Assembly: GCA_029216955.1 (NCBI GenBank)
Contig: JANAVB010004166.1
Span: 1 to 64,000, forward strand
Length of the DNA stretch: 64,000 nt
Source: Iris pallida
Taxonomy: Eukaryota > Streptophyta > Magnoliopsida > Asparagales > Iridaceae
Direction: 5' to 3'
This document shows, piece by piece, positions 10,558-20,657 of this stretch. A model generated the notes under the pieces. That model was given only the letters and a program-made list of their open reading frames with translations, did not search any database and was not told the DNA's origin. Position 1 is the first letter of the stretch. The number at the start of each line of letters is the position of its first letter. The position numbers were made by a program, and so were the translations under genes.

Positions 10558-11098
10558 GATAATTGACAAACTATGAATGATATAACATTTAAGCTTGAAA
10601 TAAAATCAAAAATAGTTCATGTCCTGCATTTTCTCAAAAGAAATGTTAGATCTTTATTTTTCTTCTCCGTTGTTATTTAGCAAAATAATTGCAAAAAGAG
10701 AAAAAACTCCCCCGCAATCAATGCATAAATAACAAACAGTGAAGAAACACAAGAAAATAATCATGATAAATGATATCTCTCAAGAAAATAATCATGATAG
10801 AAATAGTAATAAAAATTTGAATGACAGCACAGGCATGTATTTGTACTCAGGCATTTTATAATAAACATAGAATTATATCACAGGCATGTATTAAAGCAGA
10901 AAAAGATGCTAAGTAAATAAACTGATGTGAACCATAAACTACGAAATCCATAAAGATGAAATGATGTTCAGAAGACATCAATAAAATATCCAGTACAAGC
11001 CCTGATAATAAAGTCTAGAAAATATATAAAAAACTTGGAATGTCGGAGCATTTCTATGTATACAGTAGATAATGTCTAAGTCTCAAAAATCAACATAT
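10558..11098 (-). other. C1 3' untranslated region
   Basis: AT-rich stretch between the end of the third ORF and the polypurine tract. I see no gene or repeat in it. Confidence 0.6.
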
Positions 11099-12393
11099 CA
11101 CAACTCCTCATCATCATCATCATCAGTAGCAGCAAGACCAGCATGTCCAGAAGGACCAGCTGCAGAGGTACCCGCGCCAGAAGGGTAAGGATGAGCGCCA
11201 GTGTAAAACTCACCAACATAATCTCGAAAAGCACGGTCAGAACGGTACCAATCATATACGTTATCGGGCTAAAAGTAGACATGAACAGACTCATCCTCAC
11301 AGCGGTAACCAGAGAAAGCTGGATCTCTAGGAATGGAACCGGCAGAATGTCCAGTCTGGGCGAAACGAAGATCAGCTAAAGAATTTGCAATCGCCTGATA
11401 ACGGGTGACGTCGCGGAACTCACGTTCGTGAGCCATGTCCGTCATCGAGACGTAAAAATCTGAAAGGTGTTGGTGTATGCCCTCAAATGTCATACCATAC
11501 TGCTGAGGAGGTGGAGCAGTAGCAGGAGCAGTAGGAGGAGCAGATGCAGTCATACTGCGACGAGATAACTTGAGAAACTTGGGCTCAGGATCTTGAGTAC
11601 AAGTTGATAAATCAATATCGAAACGCTGAAAGATGCATGGAAGAATCATCATATAAGAGAGATTTCTATCTCTTGCACGACAACGTTCCATCAGCTGAAT
11701 AATGGTCTTAGGGGCAGAAAATGGAATCCCCTTAAGAATGTGATATATAGTAGATAATTCAAGAGACGTGACATCATCCTTCGAAGTAGACTTCGAAAGG
11801 AGAGTGGAGTAAATGATACGGTGCAATTCATAATTAAACAAGTTCAAGTTGTTTGCCTTGAACTTTCCAGAGCGAACTCTATCAGGTGCACAGAGTTTCG
11901 CTTTGAAACTAGTAAGTGTCGTGCCGTCGGGGAAATCAAATTCAGTGATATCAACAAGCGGTTCACCTTCGTTGGGAATACCAAGGATATCCGCTAAAAG
12001 AACATCATTGAAATTGATATCTAATCCTCCAACACGAGTGCTTACATCAAATGTGTTTAATATGATATTGCAGTAAAATAGTCTAATGGCATTAGTTGCT
12101 ATGGGAAAACAAAGTTTAACAAAATGCTGTAACCCTAATGCCTCAAAGAAATGGCGATGATCTGGAAATACAGTCCACTTGATGGGAGCGCCTGTGCATA
12201 TGGATCTTATGGAAAAATCTCTGTACCACAGTAGGGCTTGATCTAGGGTTTGAAAGTAAAACCCGTCGAACGCGCCATCGCTAGATTGGACTGGCGAAAA
12301 GAGAGAATCCGTGGGTTGATTCGAAGATGAACCTTCCTCACTTGGGTTGGTTGTCTTCTTCCTCTTGAATGGGTTAAATCCCTTAGGTGCCAT
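11099..12393 (-). pseudogene. C1 third ORF (env-like position), SIRE-type
   Basis: Lies between pol and the 3' LTR, where SIRE/Maximus elements carry an extra ORF often called env-like. I take the start at 12391-12393 (MAPKGFNPFKRKK). An upstream in-frame ATG at 12579 would add 62 residues, including a hydrophobic run (LFCIHLFSCLFPFI) that could mimic a signal anchor. The protein has a basic, Ser-rich N-terminus, a globular middle (QALLWYRDF, NEGEPLVDITEFDF, DDVTSLELSTIYHI), a Pro/Ala stretch and a helical end. A TAG stop at 11269-11271 cuts the frame, but it reads on for about 57 codons to an acidic DDDDDEE tail. Relic B at 25862-26979 is homologous and has a similar acidic tail (DADNDDD), so the stop looks like damage. 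I see no transmembrane segment after the chosen start. It resembles the plant transposon-associated proteins of unknown function; I do not claim an envelope role. Confidence 0.75.
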
Positions 12394-12997
12394 TTGTGCA
12401 ATAAAAGGAAATAAGCACGAAAATAAATGGATGCAAAATAAGGAGTTATACCTCCCAAAATTTGAGTATGTTGTAGGGAACAACGAACTCCGCACGAATC
12501 CAAAGTTTGGATTGATTTTACCACTTGGATTGGAAGAAAAAGGGTGGTGAAGAACTAGGGTTAGAGGGTTCTCTCGCACGGCTGCTGTTGCTATTGATGT
12601 AGTTTTGAAGCAATGAAGAAGAAAGGCTCTCGGGTTCTGGTTATATAACCTGATACCTTCAACCGAACTCGGGCCGAATTCGGTCCGAAGTCTGGCCGAA
12701 TTCGCCTAGGTTTGATTTGAAATACTTTCTTTTTCATTGGCTCATTTCAAATTTTTAATTCAAAAATTAGTAATTTTGACATTAAATAATATAATTAATG
12801 TTATTTTATAAATTAAATTTTGTTACACAGCGACTGTTTCAGATTAGCTGTAGGAGTACTGTCCCGGCTGGCGGAGGTTCACCGGGGAACTCTTAAGTAC
12901 CACTTCGCTTCAACCGTGGTTGTGGTGACAGAAAGACTCTTTATTGGCTTATCTCTAACACAGTTTTTGCATATTGAAATAAAATCATAAAATAAAA
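12394..12997 (-). other. Spacer between C1 pol and third ORF
   Basis: About 600 bp without a recognisable domain. It contains ACTCGGGCCGAATTCGG-type words that recur in LTRs of this family and the hydrophobic in-frame extension of the third ORF. Confidence 0.5.
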
Positions 12998-15846
12998 TCA
13001 ATTAACATTATTGATATCCAAAATTCCTAATTCTCGACGTAAATAATTGAAACGATCTTCTGCTAGAGGTTTTGTGAAAATGTCAGCTAAGTGATTCTCA
13101 GTATCTATGTATACAAGGTCAATATCTCCATTTTGATGATGATCTCTAAGAAAATGATGTCGAATCTCGATATGTTTTATACGAGAATGACATACATGAT
13201 TCTTAGTCAAATTAATAGTGCTCGTGTTATCACAGAAAATAGGAATATGTGTATAAAATAAATCATAGTCTTCCAAGGTTTGTTTCATCCACAAAAACGG
13301 AGCACAACAACGTTCTGCAGCGATATACTCAGCCTCTGTTGTAGATAGGGCTACAGAATTTTGCTTTTTACTAAACCATGAGACTAAAGCCTTGCCTAAG
13401 AAATGACATGTGCCACTGGTACTTTTTCTATCAACTTTGCATCCAGCAAAATCTGCATCCGAATAACCAGTAAGGTCAAAGGACTTAGTTTTGGATACCA
13501 CAAGCCAACAGAAGAAGTGCCCTTAAGGTATCGAAAGATATGCTTAACTGCGCACAGATGTGATTCCTTTGGATTAGCTTGAAAACGTGCACACAGGCAA
13601 ACACTAAACATGATATCTGGACGACTAGCAGTTAAATAAAGTAAACTACCGATCATACTTTGATACTTACGTGTGTCGACCGGCTTGCCTTGTTCATCAA
13701 TATCAAGCTTTGTTGAAGTTGCCATTGGAGTGCCAATAGGTTTGACATTGTCCAGATCAAACTTCTTTAGCAAATCTTTTGTGTACTTGGCTTGATTTAT
13801 AAACGTCCCATTATCAGTTTGTTTGATTTACAGTCCGAGAAAGAATTTCAGCTCTCCCATCATGCTCATCTTAAACTCATTCTGCATACACTTAGAAAAT
13901 TCTTGACACAGAGATTCATCAGTAGATCCAAATATGATATCATCAACATAGACTTGTATTAAAAGAATCTTACCATTAAAGGACTTAATAAAAAGTGTAG
14001 TATCAACCTTATCTTTTGAAAAACCGTTGTCAAGTAGAAAAGAGCTTAGACGATCATACCAAGCACGAGGGGCTTGTTTCAAACCGTATAAATCTTTCTT
14101 CAACTTGAAAAAATGATCAGGGTTTTTGAAATCTGTGAAACCTGGAGGTTGTGCTACAAAAACTTCTTCTTTTATAAAACCATTTAAAAATATACTCTTG
14201 ACATCCATTTGAAATAATTTAAAATTATGAAAACATGCAAATGCACATAACATGTGAATGGATTCTAATCTCGCAACTGGGGTATAAGTCTCATCGTAGT
14301 CGATACCTACTTCCTGATTGTATCCTTGAGCTACGAGTCGAGCCTTATTACGAGTCACTAAACCATTTTTATTTAGTTTATTTCGGAATACCCAACGGGT
14401 GCCAATGACCGAATGATCAATAGGCTTGGGAACAAGTTCCCAAACTTGATTCCGTTCAAATTGGTTTAATTCCTCTTGCATTGCATCTATCCAAAAATTA
14501 TCACTACATGCTTCATCAATAGTTTTGGATTCTAGCTGTGAAATAAATGCAACACTAGAAACAATATCTCTACTGGATGTACAAGTACTTACACCTTTGG
14601 TAATGTCACCAATTACCAAATCCTTTGGATGATTAGCCGTAAATTTTAATCTTTTCGGCAGACTCTGAAGGTAGCTGGTTCCTGGATCTTCTCTAGGAGG
14701 ATCAGCTAGTGCCGAGCTTGGTTGAGAATCAGATGTTGTTAAGCTTGGTACAGTTGGATCTTCGTCATTGTCATCGATAGTCATTTGATTCAGTTCATCA
14801 AAAGTAACATTGATTGATTCTTCGATGATCATGGTTCCTTTGTTGAAGACTCTGTATCCTTTGCTCTTGGACGTATAACCTAAAAATATACCTTCATCGG
14901 CATTTTCGTCAAACTTTCCCAAATTGTCTTTTGTATTAAAATAAAGCATTTACAACCAAATATTCTAAAATATGAAACTGATGGAATTCTATCAAACCAT
15001 AACTCAAATAGAGTCTTCTTCAATTTGGGTCGAATTAGAACTCTATTGAGAACAAAACAAGCTATATTGACAGCTTTAGCCCAAAAATATTTGGGTAGAC
15101 TAAACTGGTTTAACATTACTCTGGCCATTTCGGATAGAGTTCTGTTCTTACGTTCCACAACTCCATTTTGTTGTGGAGTCCTAGGGTAGAAGAACTCGTA
15201 TACAAAACCATGTGTATCACAAAATTGCTCAAACTCTGCATTCTCGAATTCGCCACCATGATCGCTTCTAATACGAGTGATCATGTAACCTTTTTCATTC
15301 TGTACTTTCTTACAAAAGGCGACAAATTCGGATAATGCATCATTCTTGCGTGTCAAGAAGTATACCCACGTGTATCTAGAGTAATCATCTACAATTACAA
15401 AAGCATAAAGTTTACCTCCGAGGCTAGCAACTCTGCTAGGACCAAATAAGTCCATATGAAGCATTTGTAGAGGTCTAGTAGTACAAACTACGTTTACTGA
15501 CTTGAATGTGGATCGGGTAGCTTTGTTCTTTTCACATTGACTGTATACCGAATCCTTCTTGAATGTAATGTCTGGTAAACCGCGTACTAGCTTCTTTGTG
15601 GATAATTTTGAGATTGTATCCATATTTGCGTGACCGAGTCTCATATGCCATAGATGACTCTCATCACTTTTAGCCATTAAGCATCTAAAAACATCATCGA
15701 TACCAATGATATACCCTTTCAAGTTATTACCGAAAGAAACATAACATTCCTTCTTCTTCTTCGACAGTATTGCAAATAATGTAGCATCACCGGTCATATG
15801 CCGTGAACAACCGCTGTCGAGGATTCATTTGCTTTTAGCATATGAA
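12998..15846 (-). pseudogene. C1 pol: protease, integrase, reverse transcriptase, RNase H (broken)
   Basis: Protease motif WILDSGCSRHMTG is present, but its Trp codon is TGA. Integrase follows: HLWHMRLGH zinc-binding histidines, MDLFGPSR, RSDHGGEFE and PQQNGVVERKNR cover the catalytic D,D,E. The CxxC of the zinc finger reads VYSQC, so its first cysteine is lost. A one-base loss near 14940 shifts frame into reverse transcriptase, with WRAM-type ARWVF-like RTRWVFRNKL, MDVKSIFLNG and YVDDIIFGS. A TAA ends the frame at 13828, although translation reads on in frame (SMIGSLLYLTASRPDI). One base is lost near 13500, then RNase H follows with GYSDADFAGC, STTEAEYIA and NHLADIFTKPL. Each break is a small lesion, so the element was once complete and has since decayed. 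Confidence 0.88.
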
Positions 15847-17691
15847 GGGTATTCCACCTACAAAACAATTGGCAGATGAAACTTTTGGTACCCATTTCTT
15901 GTAGATTCCTGAAATGTTAGCCTTTGGTATCCAAGCATAAATATTTGAATCAACAAGCTTTTTGACTCTACATGCAGGTGAAATATGACCAATGAGGCCA
16001 CAATAATGACATTGTGCATGTTGAGTGTTGAAAGCTGAGTGGTGTGTATGGTTGGTAGGTTTGGGTTTTCTAGTATAGAAGAAAGCATATCTATAATCCT
16101 GTTTGGGCTTAACCTTTTGGGGTAAAGGTTTGATAGGGGTAGGTCTGACAGTGTTTGGCTTGGGAATGTTCTGATTTTTCGGTAAGTGACACGTGTTAGG
16201 GAAGGAAGCAGCAGTCTCAGGCTGTTTTCCTAACCTAATTTCTAATCTTTTGGAAGTGTCATATAACTTAGTATAATCAGAAGTGAGTGTTTCCATTCTG
16301 ATTTGTGCACTTTGAAGACTTTTCTTCTCTTTAGAAAGTTCTTCTTTGAGCTGGTCAATAACTTTGTCTTTCTCTTCAAATGACTTGGTAGTCTCGTATA
16401 ATAAGAGCTTGATAGAGAAAAGCTCACCAGACTCACTAACATTATTTCTAACCTCAGCTAGTAGGTCGGTAAGTCTTCCTATTTCTTCTTTGTACTCTTT
16501 GAGTACCTTCTTAGAGGTCTGATATTTGCTACGCAGTTTCCTGTAATCACTTATCAGTTCATTGAAGGCATCTCCTAGTTGCTCAAAGGTGAAGTCATCA
16601 TATGTATCAACTACAGGTTCAGTAGACACCTGATCGGATGCCATAAGGCATACGTTTGCAGCGTCTTCTGATTGTTCGTCTTCTGAGTCGCTGGCTTCAC
16701 TTTCATGCCATATACTGGTGTTGGCATATCTCTGAGATGTTGATCTCTTCAGGTTCCCTTTTTCATACCTGTTGCTCTTCTTGCTTGATGATGAGTTTGT
16801 AGGACAATCCTTCTTCATGTGTCCTTTCTTCTTGCAGCCATAGCAGACAGCATCATCTTGATATCAGTTGTTACTGCTGTTGTTTTCTTTGGCTCTCTTC
16901 TTATATCTCATGAATCTTTTGAATTTCCTTGCTAGGAGTGCTTGATCTTCAGCATCAGATTCACTGCTGTCTGAATCACCTTCAGCAGCTTTTCTGTGCT
17001 GAGCCTTGAAAGCGATCGTCTTCTCCTTTGGTGCAGGCTCTTCAAAATCTTGTAGCTCCAGTTAATGAGTGAGTAGCTTCCCCATGAGTACTTCGAGGGA
17101 CATAGTTGCGAGGTCGTTCCCTTCAATGATTGTAGTAGCCTTTGGAGTCCAGTTCTTGGTAAGTGCTCGCTGGAGTTTGCAAATCTTTCCATGGTTACTG
17201 CATTCCTTGCCTAGGGAGGACAAAGGATTTATAATATCCAGGAATCTTTCGAACATCTGAGTAACTGTTTCGTTGGACTTCATCTTGAATACCTCATACT
17301 CTTGAGTAAGTCTGTTGACCTTTGATTCTTTGACTTGAGTCGTGCCTTCATGTGTGACTTCAAGTAGCTTCCATACTTCATTAGCCGTTGTGCAGATAGA
17401 CACCCTGTTAAATTCAGTTCTGTCTAAAGCCCAAAATAGAGCGTTAATAGCACGTGTGTCAAGACTGGCCTTTTTCTTTTCCTCCTCTGTATATCTGTTA
17501 TGGGGTTTTTCAACTCGAACTCCATCAACATTTATAGGAGGTGGCTTTTGATAGCCATCAAAAACAATAGACCATAAATCAAAGTCAAGAGATTTCAAGA
17601 AGAAACTCATCCGTGTTTTCCAATAGGTATAGTTCGTACCATCAAACAGTGGAGGTCTGTTTGTGGCCTGGCCTTCACTTATGAATTTCAC
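15835..17691 (-). pseudogene. C1 gag (UBN2-type, two zinc knuckles), with two stops
   Basis: Starts MKFISEGQATNRPPLFDG with the copia gag signature FDGTNYTYWKTRM and a UBN2-type capsid domain over the first 200 residues. TAA at 17062-17064 and TGA at 16864-16866 interrupt one continuous frame, without frameshift. Zinc knuckle 1 is CYGCKKKGHMKKDC; a long charged, coiled-coil-like segment follows (LKEELSKEKKSLQSAQIRME); knuckle 2 is CHYCGLIGHISPAC. This arrangement is typical of SIRE/Maximus gag. A frameshift near 15840 separates it from protease. Gag forms the particle that packages element RNA. Confidence 0.87.
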
Positions 17692-17779
17692 AGTTGCTAT
17701 TTGTTGTGCTGTGATCTATATAATAATTAAATAAATGAATAAATAATTGCAATGTTACCTTGCTTTACCTGTAACACCC

Positions 17780-17791
17780 GCTCTGATACCA
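17780..17791 (-). other. C1 primer-binding site (initiator Met tRNA)
   Basis: Minus strand TGGTATCAGAGC, the standard plant initiator-Met primer site, two bases inside the 5' LTR end. Confidence 0.93.
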
Positions 17792-17793
17792 AT

Positions 17794-18618
17794 TGTAGGA
17801 ACGAAATCGTAAAGCACAATACTCTAGAGGGGGGGTGAATAGAGTTGGCAGCGAAAATATGCTAATTAAAATTTGTTAGCAGCAAGATCACAGAATAATA
17901 ATCACAACTAAATAATGTAAAGGCAGAGATAAGAAAGCAAACGCAAAGACAGCGATGTATACTGGTTTCCCTCTGTTGAGGACTAATCCAGTCGGTAGAA
18001 CTCTTGTTACCAGTTGAATCCACTATTGGCAAAACCGCAAGTTTTCTTACGAAGTCCTTGCAACTTCTACAATGCGAGCTTTGATACGAAGAACTCGTCC
18101 AACTTTAATTGTGAAGAGGTATTCTTCAATCAAGCCTTCTGATTACAATCTCTCAGAAACTTCTAGACCGTACCGCACTGGCAAATCGACTAGAGGATTG
18201 TAATTGGCTTGGGATCTGAAATTTAAAGCTCAAGAAAACCCTTTGGAAGACAGGGTTAGGTTAGGTTTTTGAAAATCAGTTTTTTAGGGATTTTTGAAAA
18301 CCTTTTTGAAGTTTTTGTTTAAAAGAATATTTTTCAAAACAAAGGACATTTTAAAAGTATTTTGAAAATATTTTAGAATAGCCTATTTACCAGTACAACT
18401 CGGTGTACAACGTATTCCTAGACTCAATAAAATGAAAAATACATTGCTTAAAGAAATACAGACTCGAACAGGCAAATATCGCTTCGGTCTTGAACTGAGT
18501 AGATAGCTGTTCTTGATCATGTCCAAGAGTTCGATACATCTTGACTAGCTTCATATATCCAGACAGAGTTTGATCAATTATTAAAAATTAGTTTGACCAT
18601 ATGACCAATGGGCCAACA
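17794..18618 (-). repeat. C1 5' LTR (825 bp) with 229-bp deletion
   Basis: Same ends as the 3' LTR. Relative to that copy it lacks the bases equal to 1622-1850; the junction is GGAAGACAG joined to GGTTAGG with a 3-bp CAG overlap. The missing stretch holds the TATA box, so this copy has probably lost its core promoter. Confidence 0.88.
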
Positions 18619-19310
18619 GATATTAGTGCAGATATCAAACCTCCAGAAGTTCAGTTGAGTAGGAGACTTTAGGTACCAAATTGTATGTCACTTATCTACT
18701 TTATGGGAAACCTGTGTAATGAGGGGATTAGTTTTCCTAGAGTATTAGTTGGCAAAGGCAAAACTAGCAGTACATACGCATTAGGAGAGTATCGTGGGCT
18801 GATACACAAAATACAGGGAAATAGTAGGGGAGGCTAGTTATAGTAAATCATTTGGGCAGTCCTTGTAAGCCTTAGTTTAACACAGTTTGGGTGGAGTTTT
18901 ACCCAAACTAGTACTAGTTTAAGCAGAAGCCTAATAATAGATTGATAGAATTAATGTATAATTCTCATATTATATCTATTGATCCAAGGAATGCTAAAAC
19001 AGGTTTATCAGGTTTTGACTCAACATTTGACCCATGCAGCAGCTCAGGACCACAGGCAAGTATACCTTGCCTTTCTACACAGCTTTATTTACATGCACTG
19101 TCTTTTTATTATAATCCAATTTTTCTCATATTATTGACATGTATCTTTCATATCCTGCTTGTGTATTTGTATCATTGCTTTGTAGACCGTGTTCATAGCT
19201 AGCTTTGCGTCTTATTGGTCGTGTTTACTTGTGCCTTGATTGAGTCATACCATGGGTCGAAAAGTCATCAACTGAACTGCTTTACCTCCTTGTCATGAAA
19301 TCTTGAAGCT

Positions 19311-19655
19311 AACCTGTGAGTCCACAATAGGGGCCAGGGTTAGTAGTTATCTGTGTCTTAAGCTAACCTGCGAGTCCACACTAGGGATGAGGGTTAGTAG
19401 TTATTTGTCCATACCTGCGAGCCCACACTAGGGACGAGGGTGATACTAACCTGCGAGTCCACACTAGGGACGAGGGTTAGTTGTATATGGTTGACACCTG
19501 CGAGTCCATACTAGGGATGAGGGTGATGCTAGCCTGCGAGTCTACACTAGGGACGAGGGTTAGTATTATATGGTTCACACCTGCGAGTCCACACTAGGGA
19601 CGAGGGCTAGTAGTTGATCAAACCTACGAGTCCACACTAGGGACGAGGGTTTGAG
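19311..19655 (+). repeat. Minisatellite in the G1 left LTR, 8 units
   Basis: Core word GCGAGTCCACACTAGGGACG followed by AGGG and a variable TTAGTAGTTAT-type spacer, so units are of uneven length. I count eight cores. The other LTR of the same element has seven, so the array has changed length since insertion. Confidence 0.85.
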
Positions 19656-19821
19656 TATCGATTTGGTTATCCGTTGACATCTTGACATGAGTTCTCTCAT
19701 CCTCGTTCAGCAGTTCATTTATGTGTAATCAGTGTACAGATTCGTGTTTTATTCGTTGCTCGGTACTACTTGTTTATTTTGTATTTTTCTTTAATAAACT
19801 GTTAGAAGGGATCATTTTTAT

Positions 19822-19862
19822 GTATCTTGCTAGTCCTCTGAGGACCTGATGATCTCTTCAGG
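19822..19862 (+). other. Conserved two-hairpin motif, G1 left LTR
   Basis: GTATCTTGCTA leads into hairpin 1 (GTCC, loop TCTGA, GGAC) and then hairpin 2 (CTGA, loop TGATCTCT, TCAG). It lies about 380 bp before the LTR 3' end and is also found in the LTRs of G5 and the LTR ending at 31088. Function unknown. Confidence 0.6.
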
Positions 19863-20253
19863 TTTAGTCGAGTTTGAGTCAGGAGCAGTTGAGCAGGTTG
19901 AGTCAGCACCAGACCGCGGAGCTTTGCAGTTGAGGTTGCCTTGATTAGCAGGTTGTATTCAGTTAGTGTATTTCATGTATTTATTTCTCTTTCTGTCTAT
20001 TGGTCGTGGATTTGTGTCCACCGGACGTGACATTGAATCTTAGATACATTCAGTTAAATTATTCAGTTTCTTTGGTATTTCATTGATCTTGGTTGATTCG
20101 TTATTATCCTGTGGATGAGATATAGATTTCCCGTGATTCTAGATTGTCGTAACTTGTGTATAGACAGCTTACTACCGCCGACACTGCGACATAGGCTATG
20201 CTTGGACACGTTTCCTATCCGAATAGCGGGTGTGGGTCGTGACAAGTTTGTTT

Positions 20254-20271
20254 TGGTGGCCCATACAGGTC
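20254..20271 (+). other. G1 primer-binding site (tRNA-Ile-like)
   Basis: TGGTGGCCCATACAGGTC, 9 nt after the LTR end. Apart from one base it equals the complement of the plant tRNA-Ile(AAU) 3' end as I remember that tRNA. The same word occurs in G2, G3, G4 and, changed at two positions, G5. Confidence 0.65.
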
Positions 20272-20619
20272 TATGTTAATTACCTCGGTTACATCACTGT
20301 ACCGTCGTGAGCCTGCGAATAGGATTAGACACATAAGATCTCATCCACATGTCTTGACTCATTATTGGCCTCTAGTCCTTAATTTCATTGAATCCTCGAT
20401 TTGCATCCTGTTTGAAAATCTTTTCAACGGCTAAAGTGTTTTCCTTGTTTCAGTTAAGATGAACTCTCAAGACAGGAACAACACCGCAGGGAGCAGCTGG
20501 CAAAATTTTAGTAGATACTGACAGTAGTATAGATGGACTTATATTTAAACTTTAGAAGGAATTGAATTTCTTTTATAGCAGCTTGTTCTAGAACATTCAT
20601 TCTAGTAGATCAGCTCCTT

Positions 20620-20657
20620 AAATTTCGAGGACGAAATTTGTTTAAGGGGGATAGAGT
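20620..20657 (+). other. G1 pre-LTR hairpin and polypurine tract
   Basis: AAATTTCGAGGACGAAATTT forms a hairpin with 8-bp arms and loop AGGA. It is followed by TTTAAGGGGGATAGAGT, which abuts the LTR start TGTCAACC. The polypurine tract primes plus-strand synthesis. The same module is at 51450-51487 in G2. Confidence 0.75.

Larger units (their letters stand above)
1163..18618 (-). mobile_element. C1: SIRE/Maximus-like Ty1/copia retrotransposon
   Basis: LTRs begin TGTAGGAAC and end GGGCCAACA on the + strand, flanked by GATAT on both sides (1158-1162, 18619-18623). The element reads on the minus strand: initiator-Met primer site, gag, protease, integrase, reverse transcriptase, RNase H, then an extra ORF between pol and the 3' LTR. 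A coiled-coil gag with two zinc knuckles and a third ORF point to the SIRE/Maximus lineage. Its size is about 9.1 kb once the 8.3-kb inserted solo LTR is set aside. All pol segments are damaged. Confidence 0.92.
18619..20244 (+). repeat. G1 left LTR, 3' part
   Basis: Continues the LTR after C1, starting with the second GATAT copy, and ends TCGTGACA at 20244. It is collinear with 23347-24922. Over the first 165 bp or so I count about 5 substitutions by eye. It contains the eight-unit minisatellite (19311-19655) and the two-hairpin motif (19822-19862). Confidence 0.9.
20245..20657 (+). other. G1 internal region (413 bp), gag-pol deleted
   Basis: Contains the primer-binding site (20254), a possible vestige of the gag start (ATG at 20459, 20 codons, beginning MNSQDRNN, ending TGA at 20521) preceded by a pyrimidine-rich TTTCAG, and the pre-LTR hairpin with the polypurine tract at the end. 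Nothing else resembles gag, protease, reverse transcriptase or integrase. The layout suggests an internal deletion running from just after the gag start to shortly before the polypurine tract. Confidence 0.8.

Noticed and set aside
19311..19655. CRISPR-like array
   Set aside because: Repeats are imperfect, spacing is irregular, spacers are short variants of one another, and the array lies inside a plant LTR.
19843..19862. Hammerhead ribozyme (CTGATGA word in the two-hairpin motif)
   Set aside because: The GAAA core strand and a third helix are absent, and G5 reads CTGGTGA.
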